This document shows positions 1-8,466 of a DNA stretch of 64,000 nucleotides, in pieces. Origin of the DNA: Chitinophagaceae bacterium. GTDB lineage: Bacteria; Bacteroidota; Bacteroidia; Chitinophagales; Chitinophagaceae. The notes beneath the pieces are model-generated. The model made no database searches, was not told the DNA's origin, and was given only the letters and a program-made list of their open reading frames with translations. The translations under genes and the position numbers were made by a program. The stretch is taken from positions 1 through 64,000 of the forward strand of contig JAEUVK010000221.1 of assembly GCA_016787135.1 (NCBI GenBank), written 5' to 3'. Numbering within the stretch: the stretch's first letter is position 1; the number at the start of each line of letters is the position of its first letter.

Positions 1-43
1 TGTTATAATTTGGTGTTTCAAAACCACTTAAACCCTTGCAATA

Positions 44-361
44 ATGAGAAAAGCCGATCTTGTAAACCAGATATCTGAAAAGACGGGGATTCCCAAAGTT
101 GATGTATTGGTTACCCTCGAAACCATGTTCAAAGAAGTAAAAGACACCCTCTCTGCAGGGGAAAATATATATATCCGTGGCTTCGGAAGCTTTATTACTA
201 AAAAGCGAGCTGCGAAGATCGGACGTAATATTAAAAAGAATATAGCTGTTCATATCCCTGAGCACTATATCCCTGCATTCAAGCCGGCCAAAGAATTTGT
301 GGCTGAAGTAAAAAAGTTAAAGGAAGTCAAACCCGATGAAGGTCCGGGAGAAGACGCTTAG
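44..361 (+). CDS. HU/IHF-family DNA-binding protein
   Basis: This 105-residue protein belongs to the HU/IHF family of small dimeric DNA-bending proteins that shape the nucleoid. The N-terminus (MRKADLVNQISEKTGI) is the usual helical dimerisation part. The stretch around residues 45-75 (IYIRGFGSFITKKRAAKIGRN) is the family signature leading into the DNA-binding beta-arm. A charged tail of about 15 residues follows the usual end of the fold. It starts at an ATG close to the window edge, so its promoter is only partly visible. It lies upstream of a TPR gene and an RNase G gene in the same direction. It could be any of several HU paralogues found in Bacteroidota, so I give no symbol. Confidence 0.93.
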   Translation: MRKADLVNQISEKTGIPKVDVLVTLETMFKEVKDTLSAGENIYIRGFGSFITKKRAAKIGRNIKKNIAVHIPEHYIPAFKPAKEFVAEVKKLKEVKPDEGPGEDA

Positions 362-412
362 TCTTTGTTTAATCCTTGCTATACTATTTACCGATTATCA
401 ATCTGTTTGGGG

Positions 413-420
413 TAACTTTG
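413..420 (+). promoter_or_regulatory. -7 promoter box TAACTTTG
   Basis: An exact match to the Bacteroidetes -7 consensus TAnnTTTG ends 22 bases before the GTG start of the TPR gene. I see no clear -33 TTTG at the right distance. Confidence 0.45.
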
Positions 421-442
421 CTCTCCTAAATTATAATGCGTA

Positions 443-1291
443 GTGAAGAAACCTCAGTTTATTACTATTGGAGTTGCTGTATGTCTGGTGTCTGTTATTT
501 ATTTTTTTGGAAGGACCACACCTAATAAACAGCCTGTTCAGGCGTCCAATAATCATTCGCATTCAACAGATACAGGTAATTTTACTGATACTATACTGAA
601 CATGGCTAAAGGGCAGATAAGCCCTGAGCAGGTGATGAGGATCACTACATTAGAAAACTCTATTTCCCGCGGGGCTGTAAAGGATCAGCAGTTAAAGGTA
701 TATCATCAATTGGCCCATTTCTGGGGTGATACGGCCGGTCTTTTTATGCCGTATGCCTGGTATGAAGCTGAAGCTGCCAGATTGGAAAATTCAGAAAATT
801 CCCTCACCTTTGCTGCCCGCTTATTTTTGGATAACCTGCAAGGCGAGCAAAACCCAAAATTCAGAAGATGGGAGGCGTTGCAAGCCAAAGATTTGTTTGA
901 AAGATCTTTGACCATAAACCCGGAAAATGATTCTGCCAAAGTAGGACTTGGCGCCTGCTACCTGTTCGGAAATATTTCTGACATGCCAATGGAAGGATTA
1001 GGAAAGATCAGGGAGGTGATTCAAAAAGACAGCACGAATGTGTATGCCCACATGATGCTGGCGAAGGGGTCAATGTTATCCGGGCAATACGATAAAGCTA
1101 TCAGCCGTTTGGAAACGATCATCAGGCTGGAGAGACATAATCTTGAGGCCATTTTGATGCTGGCGGATGTATTGGAAAGAACAGGTGATAAGAACGGAGC
1201 GGTAAAGTGGTATAATGTGAGCCTTGAGATTGTCCAAAGACAGGATGCAAGAGCAGAAATCGAAAAAAGGATAGCTGAATTGAAAAAGTAA
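443..1291 (+). CDS. TPR-repeat membrane-anchored protein
   Basis: This 282-residue protein has one N-terminal hydrophobic segment (about residues 6-23), so it is probably anchored in the inner membrane or secreted. TPR-like helical repeats occupy about residues 130-270: the segments beginning ALQAKDLFERSLTINPEN, AHMMLAKGSMLSGQYDKA and AILMLADVLERTGDKNGA each fit a TPR helix pair. TPR proteins are protein-interaction scaffolds; the partner cannot be told from sequence. I chose the GTG at 443, because the nearby ATG at 436 is in another frame and closes quickly. The -7 box at 413-420 supports this start. It sits between an HU gene and the small basic peptide/RNase G genes. Confidence 0.85.
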   Translation: MKKPQFITIGVAVCLVSVIYFFGRTTPNKQPVQASNNHSHSTDTGNFTDTILNMAKGQISPEQVMRITTLENSISRGAVKDQQLKVYHQLAHFWGDTAGLFMPYAWYEAEAARLENSENSLTFAARLFLDNLQGEQNPKFRRWEALQAKDLFERSLTINPENDSAKVGLGACYLFGNISDMPMEGLGKIREVIQKDSTNVYAHMMLAKGSMLSGQYDKAISRLETIIRLERHNLEAILMLADVLERTGDKNGAVKWYNVSLEIVQRQDARAEIEKRIAELKK

Positions 1292-1379
1292 AGTATCAAA
1301 AAGTTTGGGAAGCAGCTGATGTCCATCCCTGCAACCTTCAACTTATTATTATAAACAAGATTTAAAAAATTATTTGAGT

Positions 1380-1475
1380 ATGCCTTGTGGTAAGAAAAGG
1401 AAGCGTCATAAGATTGCGACGCACAAACGTAAAAAAAGACTGAGAAAGAATCGTCACAAGAAAAGAAACAAGTAG
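1380..1475 (+). CDS. 31-residue basic AURKAIP1/COX24-type ribosomal peptide
   Basis: A short frame starting with ATG at 1380 encodes 31 residues beginning MPCGKKRKRHKIATHKRK; more than half are Lys, Arg or His. I recognise it as the Bacteroidetes 'AURKAIP1/COX24 domain' peptide, which is related to the C-terminus of mitochondrial small-subunit protein mS38 and is therefore probably ribosome-bound. The role is inferred from the family and is not shown here. It lies between the TPR gene and the RNase G gene. It is easily missed because it is too short for most gene finders. The nonamer repeat at 1483-1518 begins just after its stop. Confidence 0.75.
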   Translation: MPCGKKRKRHKIATHKRKKRLRKNRHKKRNK

Positions 1476-1482
1476 GTTTAAT

Positions 1483-1518
1483 AAGTTTCGGAAGTTCCAT
1501 AAGTTCCAGAAGTTTTTA
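1483..1518 (+). repeat. Four tandem 9-base units (AAGTTnnnn)
   Basis: Four consecutive nonamers all begin AAGTT: AAGTTTCGG, then AAGTTCCAT, then two more variants. They lie between the small basic peptide and RNase G. The structure resembles the heptamer arrays elsewhere in the window but has period nine. Confidence 0.7.
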
Positions 1519-1699
1519 GCTTTTGAAATTTGTTGAATTTCCGGAGCCTGTTGAGCTTTCTTCAGTCAACCGGTTGTCTGCCGTACAAGTTTGCACCCCC
1601 ACCTCTGCTGCAACTTTATCCCTCCGCATTCACGTACGGTTTTACTGTCACCCGGTATTTACAGCAATAAGGTCAGATTCATTTATTGTACAGGCTGTA

Positions 1700-3253
1700 A
1701 TGAACAAAGAACTTATTATTAATGCAGCACCGCAGGGTGTTGAGATCGCCTTGCTGGAAGATAAGAAGCTGGTAGAACTGCATAGCGAAAAAAGCGATGC
1801 CCGTTTTGCCGTGGGGGATCTTTATCTCGGGAAAGTGAAAAAACTGATTCCGGGACTGAATGCCGCTTTTGTGGATGTAGGTTTTGAAAAGGATGCTTTT
1901 CTGCACTATACTGACCTGAGTCCGTATGCCCGCTCCTTGCTGAAATTTACCGCCCTGAGCATGAACGATAAAAGTGAAGCCGGGCTTGATTTCGGGAAAT
2001 TTGAAAATGAACCCGAGATTATTAAGACGGGGAAGATCAATGAAGTATTGGGAGGTAAGCCGAATATTCTCGTTCAGATTTTGAAAGAACCTATTGCTGC
2101 AAAAGGTCCAAGACTTAGTTGCGAAATTTCTTTGCCGGGACGTTTTGTTGTCATTACCCCGTTCAACAATATTGTTGCCGTTTCAAGAAAGATACATTCT
2201 TCCGAAGAAAGGAAGAGGTTGCAGAAGATAGTCGAAGCGATCAAACCAAAGAACTTTGGTGTTATCGTTCGTACTGCAGCAGAAGGAAAGAACACGGCAG
2301 AACTGCATGAAGACCTTTCAGCACTGGTGGAGATGTGGAAGACGATACAGAAAAATCTGAAAGGCGCAGTCGCCCCGGCCAAGATCCTGAGCGAACAAAC
2401 AAAAACAAACAGTATTCTCAGGGACTTGTTGAATGCTGATTTTAATAAGATCGTGGTGAACGACCGGAACATTTATACCGATACCAAGAATTATATACAG
2501 CGTATTGCTCCTGAAAAAGCTGATATTGTTTCTTTCTATCAGAATGGTTCACCCATTTTCGATTCATTCGGCATTACCAAACAGGTTAAATCTTCTTTTG
2601 GTAAAACAGTGAACCTGAATAGCGGTGCCTATCTCATTATTGAGCATACAGAAGCGCTGCATGTGATAGATGTGAACAGCGGCTATAAAAGCGTCAGCAA
2701 TAATCAAGAGCAAAATGCCCTTGAAACGAACCTGGAAGCAGCGGAAGAAATAGCCCGCCAGTTACGCCTCCGTGACCTCGGTGGTATAATTGTAGCTGAC
2801 TTTATCGATATGAAACTGCCGGAAAATAAACGGAAGCTGGTAGAGAAAATGGAAGAATTCATGGCCCCTGATAGAGCCAAGCACGCTGTACTTCCTATTT
2901 CCAAGTTCGGGCTGATGCAGATCACCCGGCAGCGTATGAAGCCGGAGATGAATATTAATACACAGGAAGTATGTCCGAGCTGTAACGGAACGGGCAAAAT
3001 ATCTTCTACTATATTATTAGAGGATGATATTGAGAAGAACCTGAATTACCTGATCACCCACAAACATGGCAGCCTGAAACTGGTGGTCAACCCGATTATG
3101 TATGCTTATCTTACCAAAGGATGGCCATGGTCAACCAGGATCGCTAAATGGAATAAAAAATTCAAACAAAAGACAAAACTGCAGCAGGACACGAACTATC
3201 ATCTTACCGAATACAAATTCTTTGATGAAAATGATGAAGAAATAAAGCTCTAA
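1700..3253 (+). CDS. rng: Ribonuclease G/E family endoribonuclease
   Basis: This 517-residue protein is an Rne/Rng-family endoribonuclease that cuts single-stranded A/U-rich RNA in rRNA processing and mRNA decay. An S1-type RNA-binding domain is near residues 35-120 (GDLYLGKVKKLIPGLNAAFVDVG). The catalytic DNase I-like core carries VIDVNSGY and GGIIVADFIDM, whose acidic residues bind Mg. A zinc-link CPSCNGTG follows near residue 420. There is no long RNase E scaffold tail, so it is G-like. The frame is open from 1523, but that extension shows no family similarity. MNKELIIN at 1700 is the normal N-terminus. A strong terminator follows. Confidence 0.95.
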   Translation: MNKELIINAAPQGVEIALLEDKKLVELHSEKSDARFAVGDLYLGKVKKLIPGLNAAFVDVGFEKDAFLHYTDLSPYARSLLKFTALSMNDKSEAGLDFGKFENEPEIIKTGKINEVLGGKPNILVQILKEPIAAKGPRLSCEISLPGRFVVITPFNNIVAVSRKIHSSEERKRLQKIVEAIKPKNFGVIVRTAAEGKNTAELHEDLSALVEMWKTIQKNLKGAVAPAKILSEQTKTNSILRDLLNADFNKIVVNDRNIYTDTKNYIQRIAPEKADIVSFYQNGSPIFDSFGITKQVKSSFGKTVNLNSGAYLIIEHTEALHVIDVNSGYKSVSNNQEQNALETNLEAAEEIARQLRLRDLGGIIVADFIDMKLPENKRKLVEKMEEFMAPDRAKHAVLPISKFGLMQITRQRMKPEMNINTQEVCPSCNGTGKISSTILLEDDIEKNLNYLITHKHGSLKLVVNPIMYAYLTKGWPWSTRIAKWNKKFKQKTKLQQDTNYHLTEYKFFDENDEEIKL

Positions 3254-3267
3254 AAACTAATCATATC

Positions 3268-3300
3268 AAAAAGCCTTCAAACTATTTGAAGGCTTTTGTT
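3268..3300. terminator. Bidirectional Rho-independent terminator
   Basis: A stem of 13 pairs (left arm ending in GCCTTCAAA, right arm TTTGAAGGC plus T-run) with a three-base loop lies between the convergent rng and M14 peptidase genes. A-rich and T-rich flanks would serve both strands. Confidence 0.85.
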
Positions 3301-3326
3301 ACAGTACTCCTGTCCCCTCACTTGTA

Positions 3327-5855
3327 CTATTGGCCTACCATAAATACAGCATTGCAAAACATGAGTTTTCCATTCTCCCAGAAATTCCTGAACAATACAT
3401 TGTCGGAAAGATAAGTTATCGTACCCCTGCCCATTTCCTGTACGCCGAATACCAATCCATCTTTCAGTTTCTTTTTCAGTTTGAATCCGACAAAGCCTGC
3501 AACCTGGTTATCCTTTTTGATCACGCCTGTGTTCCATCCATTTTCTTTGATAAAATCATAGATAGTATTATCCATTTTAAGTGTATAGTAGTAGCTGGGA
3601 TACCCGTACATCAGGGGATGAGTATTGTCAATATCTACTTTGAAAACTGAGCCGGGAGTGGTGCCAGGGACTTCATCTTTTTCCCTGTTCTCAAATGATT
3701 TCAATAGTAAGTAAGGGTCTTTTTTGCCGATAGTGTCTTTTTCTTCATCTTTTCTTAGCTTAACTGAACTCCAATCCTGTCTGGCTAATTGTAAAACGGC
3801 GGTCTCTAATGCTACTACACGGCCGCCATTCCTGATCCATTGGGCAAACTGATCAGAAGATGATTTGTCGCTTAAGAAACGATAATTCCCATCTGGCAGG
3901 ACCAGCACATCAACATCACTCCACTTGACACGGCTGAAATCATTAGCATTGATAAGCGTAACAGGGTACTCTAATTCTTTTTCAAAGAAATGCCATACTT
4001 CGCCGGCGGCATTGGGTCCAACACCCTCACCTGTCATTAGCGCTATTTTCAAGGCTTTCATCGGATGTACTTTCGAACTACCAAAATCATAGCCCTTATC
4101 CACCATGCCGGTTGTAATGGCATTCATCTTGATATTATTCTCATTACAGGCTTTGCTTACCAAAGACCAGAGATTGTTGCCGAACTTTTCATTTCCTTTT
4201 TTAATGATGATCACTGAGCCCCGGGCAAAAGACTGGCCATTCACTTCAAAGGGCATTTCAGCGAAACGGAGTTTGATACCCTGTTTCAGTAATTGTCCTG
4301 CTGTCTTGGCCGAAAACACACCTTGCCAGCGAATCACGTAGCCATAGGGATCTGCTGCGGTATTTTGTACAGGATCTGGTTTTGCCTTACCGCTGCTTAT
4401 GGCGATGGCCTGCTTGCTTGCATAAGCAGTAAGTCCATATGCATAAGGAAGTGACCAGGATGTAATATCATAAGTTAATGAATCAACCAGTTTAGACTGC
4501 GGCTCAAATAAAACTTTGACCATCGTAGCCTTGGATTGTGCAGAATTGACGATAATGTCTCCCGGAGTAACAGTAAAAGCATCTTCTTTCCCGGTATGGT
4601 AGTTAAATCCTTTACCGTTTCCGCTACCAGACCCGTATTCTATGGCATTTTTATCAAGCAGTTTTAAAAAAGAGCTGATCCTTTCAGCATCCGCCGGATT
4701 GTTCTTTATGACATAGCTTTTATATTCTCCTATTGATCCGCTGGCAGCATTAGCAAAGAAATTTCTAAATTCCTTGATAAGTGCCGGGGTATTCAGTGAA
4801 GAGATCTCAATAGTGCTTAGGGATGTTGTGTAATGATGAATGACACGATCGTATAGTGTCAGCGTATCTCCTTCATCTGTATCTGCACCTAATCCACCGG
4901 CACCACCGCCACCTTGCTCATAGGTCATGCCGATAGCGCCGTTATAAACTGGATAAGTATCACCATAAGAAGGATAGAATAGATCAAATATCTCTTTGGT
5001 AAAATACAGCCATCCATTCTTGTCAAAATACTTTGCATGGTTCTTTCCGATCGTTACCTGGAAATCCCGTTGCCACTGTGTGACCGCTTCATGATAAGGT
5101 TGTGCAGCCGGGGCGAAATAGTAGGGCTGGTTGATGCCTTGTTCGTGATAATCAACATGCACCTGCGGCATCCATTGATTATATTGGGCAATTCTTTGTT
5201 GACTTTCTACCTGTGTTTGCCAGGCCCAGTCACGGTTAAGATCAAAATTGTAGTGGTTGGTTCTGCCGCCAGGCCACGGTTCTCTATGTTCTCTTGCATC
5301 CAAACGTGGATTGTAATTGGTTCCGGCAATGGAGTTGAACCAGTTCACATAGCGGTCCCTTCCATCGGGATTGATACACGGATCTATGACCACTACTGTA
5401 TTCTTTAACCATTCTTTTGTTTGAGAATTTTTTGGATCAATCAATGCATATAATGTAAGCATAGCTGCTTCGGAAGAAGAAGTCTCATTACCATGTACAT
5501 TATAGCTCAGCCAGACAATAGCGGGAGTGCTTTCAGAAAGTGCCATTTTATCTTTCAACAGACTGGCTAATCTTAGGTTGTTCGTTCGGATGCTTTCAAG
5601 ATTGCTGATATTATCGGGTGATGAAATGAACGTGAGGTATAGTGGACGGTGTTCATTGGTTTCACCGTATTGCTGAAGTTTTACCATCAATGGGCTATTT
5701 TGAGCCACATACTGAAAGTAGCTGACTATTTTCCAGTGCGGTGTATAGCGGGTACCGATCTTGTAGCCTAAAAATTCTTCCGGTGATTTTATCTGTGCAA
5801 TACTTATAAGGTTAAAGAATAGTAACGCTACTAAAGGCAACAATTTCTTGGTCAT
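3327..5855 (-). CDS. Secreted M14-family zinc carboxypeptidase
   Basis: This is an 842-residue exported protein with a signal peptide (about residues 1-20, ending SIAQ). The M14 zinc carboxypeptidase domain fills about residues 40-360. Visible metal ligands are HGNE followed by a serine-rich helix near residue 119, and a His in VHVDYHEQG near 235. RxxDxNRD-like (NFDLNRDWAWQ) is the substrate-binding segment. The remaining 450 residues form a long C-terminal region with a glutamine amidotransferase-like flavour (VDVLVLPDGNYRFLSD), which is common in the large Bacteroidetes M14 peptidases. It probably digests peptides in the periplasm or outside. It lies downstream of the YugP gene on the same strand, separated by a strong hairpin. 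Confidence 0.9.
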   Translation of the reverse strand: MTKKLLPLVALLFFNLISIAQIKSPEEFLGYKIGTRYTPHWKIVSYFQYVAQNSPLMVKLQQYGETNEHRPLYLTFISSPDNISNLESIRTNNLRLASLLKDKMALSESTPAIVWLSYNVHGNETSSSEAAMLTLYALIDPKNSQTKEWLKNTVVVIDPCINPDGRDRYVNWFNSIAGTNYNPRLDAREHREPWPGGRTNHYNFDLNRDWAWQTQVESQQRIAQYNQWMPQVHVDYHEQGINQPYYFAPAAQPYHEAVTQWQRDFQVTIGKNHAKYFDKNGWLYFTKEIFDLFYPSYGDTYPVYNGAIGMTYEQGGGGAGGLGADTDEGDTLTLYDRVIHHYTTSLSTIEISSLNTPALIKEFRNFFANAASGSIGEYKSYVIKNNPADAERISSFLKLLDKNAIEYGSGSGNGKGFNYHTGKEDAFTVTPGDIIVNSAQSKATMVKVLFEPQSKLVDSLTYDITSWSLPYAYGLTAYASKQAIAISSGKAKPDPVQNTAADPYGYVIRWQGVFSAKTAGQLLKQGIKLRFAEMPFEVNGQSFARGSVIIIKKGNEKFGNNLWSLVSKACNENNIKMNAITTGMVDKGYDFGSSKVHPMKALKIALMTGEGVGPNAAGEVWHFFEKELEYPVTLINANDFSRVKWSDVDVLVLPDGNYRFLSDKSSSDQFAQWIRNGGRVVALETAVLQLARQDWSSVKLRKDEEKDTIGKKDPYLLLKSFENREKDEVPGTTPGSVFKVDIDNTHPLMYGYPSYYYTLKMDNTIYDFIKENGWNTGVIKKDNQVAGFVGFKLKKKLKDGLVFGVQEMGRGTITYLSDNVLFRNFWENGKLMFCNAVFMVGQ

Positions 5856-5916
5856 GCAAAAGTTTTTACGAAGTACGTAAAAAAGGGATAAGAAAACTGA
5901 GAAATTGGCAGGAGGT

Positions 5917-5962
5917 CCTGAAACGAATATGCCTCCGGTTGAGGAGGCATATTCGTTTCAGG
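5917..5962. terminator. 20-bp perfect inverted repeat, likely terminator
   Basis: Twenty bases (5917-5936) are repeated exactly as the reverse complement at 5943-5962 around a six-base loop. It lies 14 bases beyond the stop of the minus-strand YugP gene and before the M14 gene. No T-run follows on the minus strand, so termination is likely but unproven. It could also be a processing or stability hairpin. Confidence 0.6.
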
Positions 5963-5975
5963 GTTTCTTATTCTA

Positions 5976-6668
5976 TCAACCTCTGTCCCTACTACCAAGG
6001 TATAACATGATATATTGTACTAATGTAACAACAGCGGCTAGAGCGGCAACCACATAAGTAGTGGCAGCCCACTTCAAAGCGTCTTTTGCCATCGGATATT
6101 CAGAACTGTTGGTCACATTTGTCCGGTCTAACCAGGCCAAAGCTTTTTTACTGGCATCAAACTCAACAGGAAGTGTGATCAGTGAGAACAGAACTGTTAT
6201 TGCCATTAATATAATACCTATCAACAAAACTGTAGGATTACCAGAGTAAGCCATAATAACCCCAACAAGCAAAACCAGGTTTACAATATTAGAACTAAAC
6301 TGTACAACCGGAACCAACTTACTGCGCATAGTAAGCGGAGCATAGGCTGAGGCATGTTGTACAGCATGGCCACACTCGTGGGCAGCGACGGCGGCGGCAG
6401 AAACGCTTATACCATTATATACATCCGGGCTCAGGTTCACTGTCTTATTAACAGGGTTGTAGTGATCGGATAAAAATCCGTCGGATGAGGTTACCTTGAC
6501 ATCATATATTCCGTTCTCTCTCAACATTTTTTCAGCTATTTCCCGGCCTGTAAGTCCGTGAGAAAGAGGCACTTTGCTATATTTTGTAAACTTGCTTTTC
6601 AGTACCAGGGAAACCAGCATACTGATTCCTAAAAAGACCAGCGAAACGATCATAATTGACGGTGTCAT
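5976..6668 (-). CDS. YugP-type neutral zinc metallopeptidase (membrane)
   Basis: This 230-residue protein has an N-terminal transmembrane segment (residues 4-22), a zinc-binding HECGHAVQH motif near residue 97, and two or three further transmembrane segments (about 125-165 and 200-225). This layout fits the YugP/Zn_peptidase_2 family of small membrane metallopeptidases. The substrate is unknown. The conserved DHYNP segment (residues 68-72) before the zinc motif is typical of the family. An exact -7 box lies on the minus strand at 6702-6709, 33 bases upstream of the ATG. The gene is monocistronic or poorly coupled to the M14 gene, because a 20-bp hairpin separates them. Confidence 0.88.
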   Translation of the reverse strand: MTPSIMIVSLVFLGISMLVSLVLKSKFTKYSKVPLSHGLTGREIAEKMLRENGIYDVKVTSSDGFLSDHYNPVNKTVNLSPDVYNGISVSAAAVAAHECGHAVQHASAYAPLTMRSKLVPVVQFSSNIVNLVLLVGVIMAYSGNPTVLLIGIILMAITVLFSLITLPVEFDASKKALAWLDRTNVTNSSEYPMAKDALKWAATTYVVAALAAVVTLVQYIMLYLGSRDRG

Positions 6669-6701
6669 TTTTAAAAATTATTTGTTTTTCTGCTATTATA
6701 A

Positions 6702-6709
6702 CAAATCTA
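6702..6709 (-). promoter_or_regulatory. -7 promoter box TAGATTTG (minus strand)
   Basis: An exact TAnnTTTG match on the minus strand lies 33 bases upstream of the YugP-type peptidase start. Confidence 0.4.
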
Positions 6710-6971
6710 TTACCAATTGGATTAGAGCTTGTTTTTCAGCCGTTTTGTCATCTTAGCGACTCCCATCATAAAATACCTGCCTTGAATTTTAATACCCCAA
6801 TTAATATTATAAGTCAATTATTATCATAGTTTTATGGGAATGTATATTGACCAGCTTAGAATGAATTTTTACTGTTTCTTGTGTCTCAAAGTTATTCACA
6901 GCAGCAAAAAATTATTTTGAAATGTTGGGTAGAATTGTAACTTAGCAATAGAATTTAATGGGTTAGTAAGT

Positions 6972-7001
6972 AAAGGGGTCAATCGCAAGATTGGCCCTTT
7001 T
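6972..7001 (+). terminator. Rho-independent terminator with GCAA tetraloop
   Basis: Thirteen pairs, including two G-U, close on a GCAA tetraloop and run into five T residues. No recognised plus-strand gene precedes it, so it either ends an unannotated RNA or attenuates transcription towards radA. Confidence 0.65.
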
Positions 7002-7080
7002 TACATTCATCGAATTAGTTAATAATCAATAAGTTTCTTCAGCCTTTGCTCATCTTTTTTAATCAACAATTGTGATCAGT

Positions 7081-7088
7081 TACCTTTA
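7081..7088 (+). promoter_or_regulatory. -7-like box TACCTTTA before radA
   Basis: One mismatch from TAnnTTTG. It ends only four bases before the radA ATG, implying a very short or absent leader. Confidence 0.35.
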
Positions 7089-7092
7089 ACTT

Positions 7093-8466
7093 ATGAGTAA
7101 AGTTAAAACTGCATTCTTCTGTCAAAACTGCGGTTATGAAAGCGTGAAATGGATAGGTCAATGTCCTTCATGCGGACAATGGAACACCTTTGTTGAAGAG
7201 TTGATTCAAAAGGAAACAATAAAAAGCGGTAATGGATGGAAAGAATACAATGAGGATAAAAGAATAAACAAAACAATTTCACTTGGTGAAATAAAAAGCA
7301 GTGAAGAAAAAAGATTGATAACAAGTGACGCAGAACTGAACCGTGTGTTAGGTGGCGGCATAGTTCCCGGAAGTATAGTTTTAGTGGCAGGCGAACCGGG
7401 TATTGGCAAATCAACACTGTTTTTACAAAATGGATTGTGGTTAAAAGACGCTGTTGTTTTATATATAAGCGGGGAAGAAAGTGAGCAGCAGATAAAAATG
7501 CGGGCTGACAGATTGAAGTTGGAGAATGATAATTTTTACCTGCTGACAGAAACATCAACCCAAACGATCTTTCAGGAAATTAAAAAACTAAAACCTGATC
7601 TGGTGATTGTTGATTCTGTTCAGACATTGCAGACCCCCTTTATAGATTCGTCACCCGGCAGTGTATCGCAGATAAGGGAATGTGCCGCCGAATTTCAGCG
7701 TTTTGCCAAAGAAACAAATACTCCTGTCTTCCTGATAGGCCATATCACCAAAGATGGCAGTATCGCCGGTCCAAAGATCCTGGAACATATGGTAGATACA
7801 GTTTTGCAGTTTGAGGGCGATCGTCATTATGCTTACCGGATACTGCGCACATTAAAGAATCGTTTTGGTAGTACTGCAGAGTTGGGTATCTATGAAATGA
7901 CCGATGAAGGTATGAGAGGTGTTGCTAATCCCAGTGAAATATTGATAACGCAGAAAGAGGATCAGCTTAGTGGCATTGCCATTGCGGCGACCATCGAAGG
8001 CATGCGGCCATTACTTATAGAAGTTCAGGCATTAGTTACTCAGTCTGTATATGGAACGCCTCAGAGAACAGTTAGCGGGTTTGATCTCAGGCGCTTGCAG
8101 TTACTATTGGCAGTATTAGAAAAAAGAGGAGGTTTCCATTTTGGCGTAAAAGACGTTTTTCTGAATATAGCCGGCGGTTTAAAGGTAGAAGACCCATCAA
8201 TTGACCTGGCTGTTTTATGTGCCTTACTCTCATCTTATGAAGATGTTCCTTTGCCACAACATATTTGTTTTGCCGGCGAGATAGGGCTTAGTGGCGAAAT
8301 CAGAGCTGTTAACAGAATTGAGCAGCGAATTGCTGAAGCTGAGAAGCTGGGTTTTGAAAAGATCATTCTTTCCAAATACAATCAGAAAGGGCTATCCCGA
8401 AATAAGTTTGCGATAGAAATAATTATGATGGGCCGGGTGGAAGAAGTGTATCAATACCTATTTTGA
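7093..8466 (+). CDS. radA: DNA repair protein RadA
   Basis: This 457-residue RadA (Sms) is a RecA-like ATPase that drives branch migration during recombinational repair. A four-cysteine zinc finger lies at C10, C13, C24 and C27. Walker A (GEPGIGKST) is at about 100-108, and the RadA-specific KNRFG motif is near residue 255. The C-terminal third is the Lon-protease-like domain (GGLKVEDPSIDLAVL, GEIGLSGEIR). The length is normal. The stop overlaps the start of comF by one base, so the two are probably co-transcribed, which joins DNA repair with a competence-type gene. Confidence 0.97.
   Translation: MSKVKTAFFCQNCGYESVKWIGQCPSCGQWNTFVEELIQKETIKSGNGWKEYNEDKRINKTISLGEIKSSEEKRLITSDAELNRVLGGGIVPGSIVLVAGEPGIGKSTLFLQNGLWLKDAVVLYISGEESEQQIKMRADRLKLENDNFYLLTETSTQTIFQEIKKLKPDLVIVDSVQTLQTPFIDSSPGSVSQIRECAAEFQRFAKETNTPVFLIGHITKDGSIAGPKILEHMVDTVLQFEGDRHYAYRILRTLKNRFGSTAELGIYEMTDEGMRGVANPSEILITQKEDQLSGIAIAATIEGMRPLLIEVQALVTQSVYGTPQRTVSGFDLRRLQLLLAVLEKRGGFHFGVKDVFLNIAGGLKVEDPSIDLAVLCALLSSYEDVPLPQHICFAGEIGLSGEIRAVNRIEQRIAEAEKLGFEKIILSKYNQKGLSRNKFAIEIIMMGRVEEVYQYLF

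Larger units (their letters stand above)
6669..7092. other. Gene-free 424-base gap with promoter and terminator
   Basis: This gap between divergent genes holds the -7 box of the YugP gene (6702-6709), a terminator-like hairpin on the plus strand at 6972-7001, and a -7-like box before radA. The stretch 6834-6971 carries no convincing gene. A 29-codon frame at 6834 has no coding signal. The terminator without an upstream gene suggests a small RNA or a leader transcript. Confidence 0.5.

Noticed and set aside
1523-1699. 59-residue N-terminal extension of RNase G
   Set aside because: The extension lacks family similarity; MNKELIIN at 1700 is the normal start.
6834-6923. 29-codon ATG frame before radA
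   Set aside because: Composition is not protein-like; the region is better explained as a leader or small RNA.
6958-6972. 15-base word ATGGGTTAGTAAGTA repeated as its complement at 32151-32165
   Set aside because: Shared 15-base words are expected by chance in a 64-kb window scanned on both strands; the surrounding sequence is not similar.
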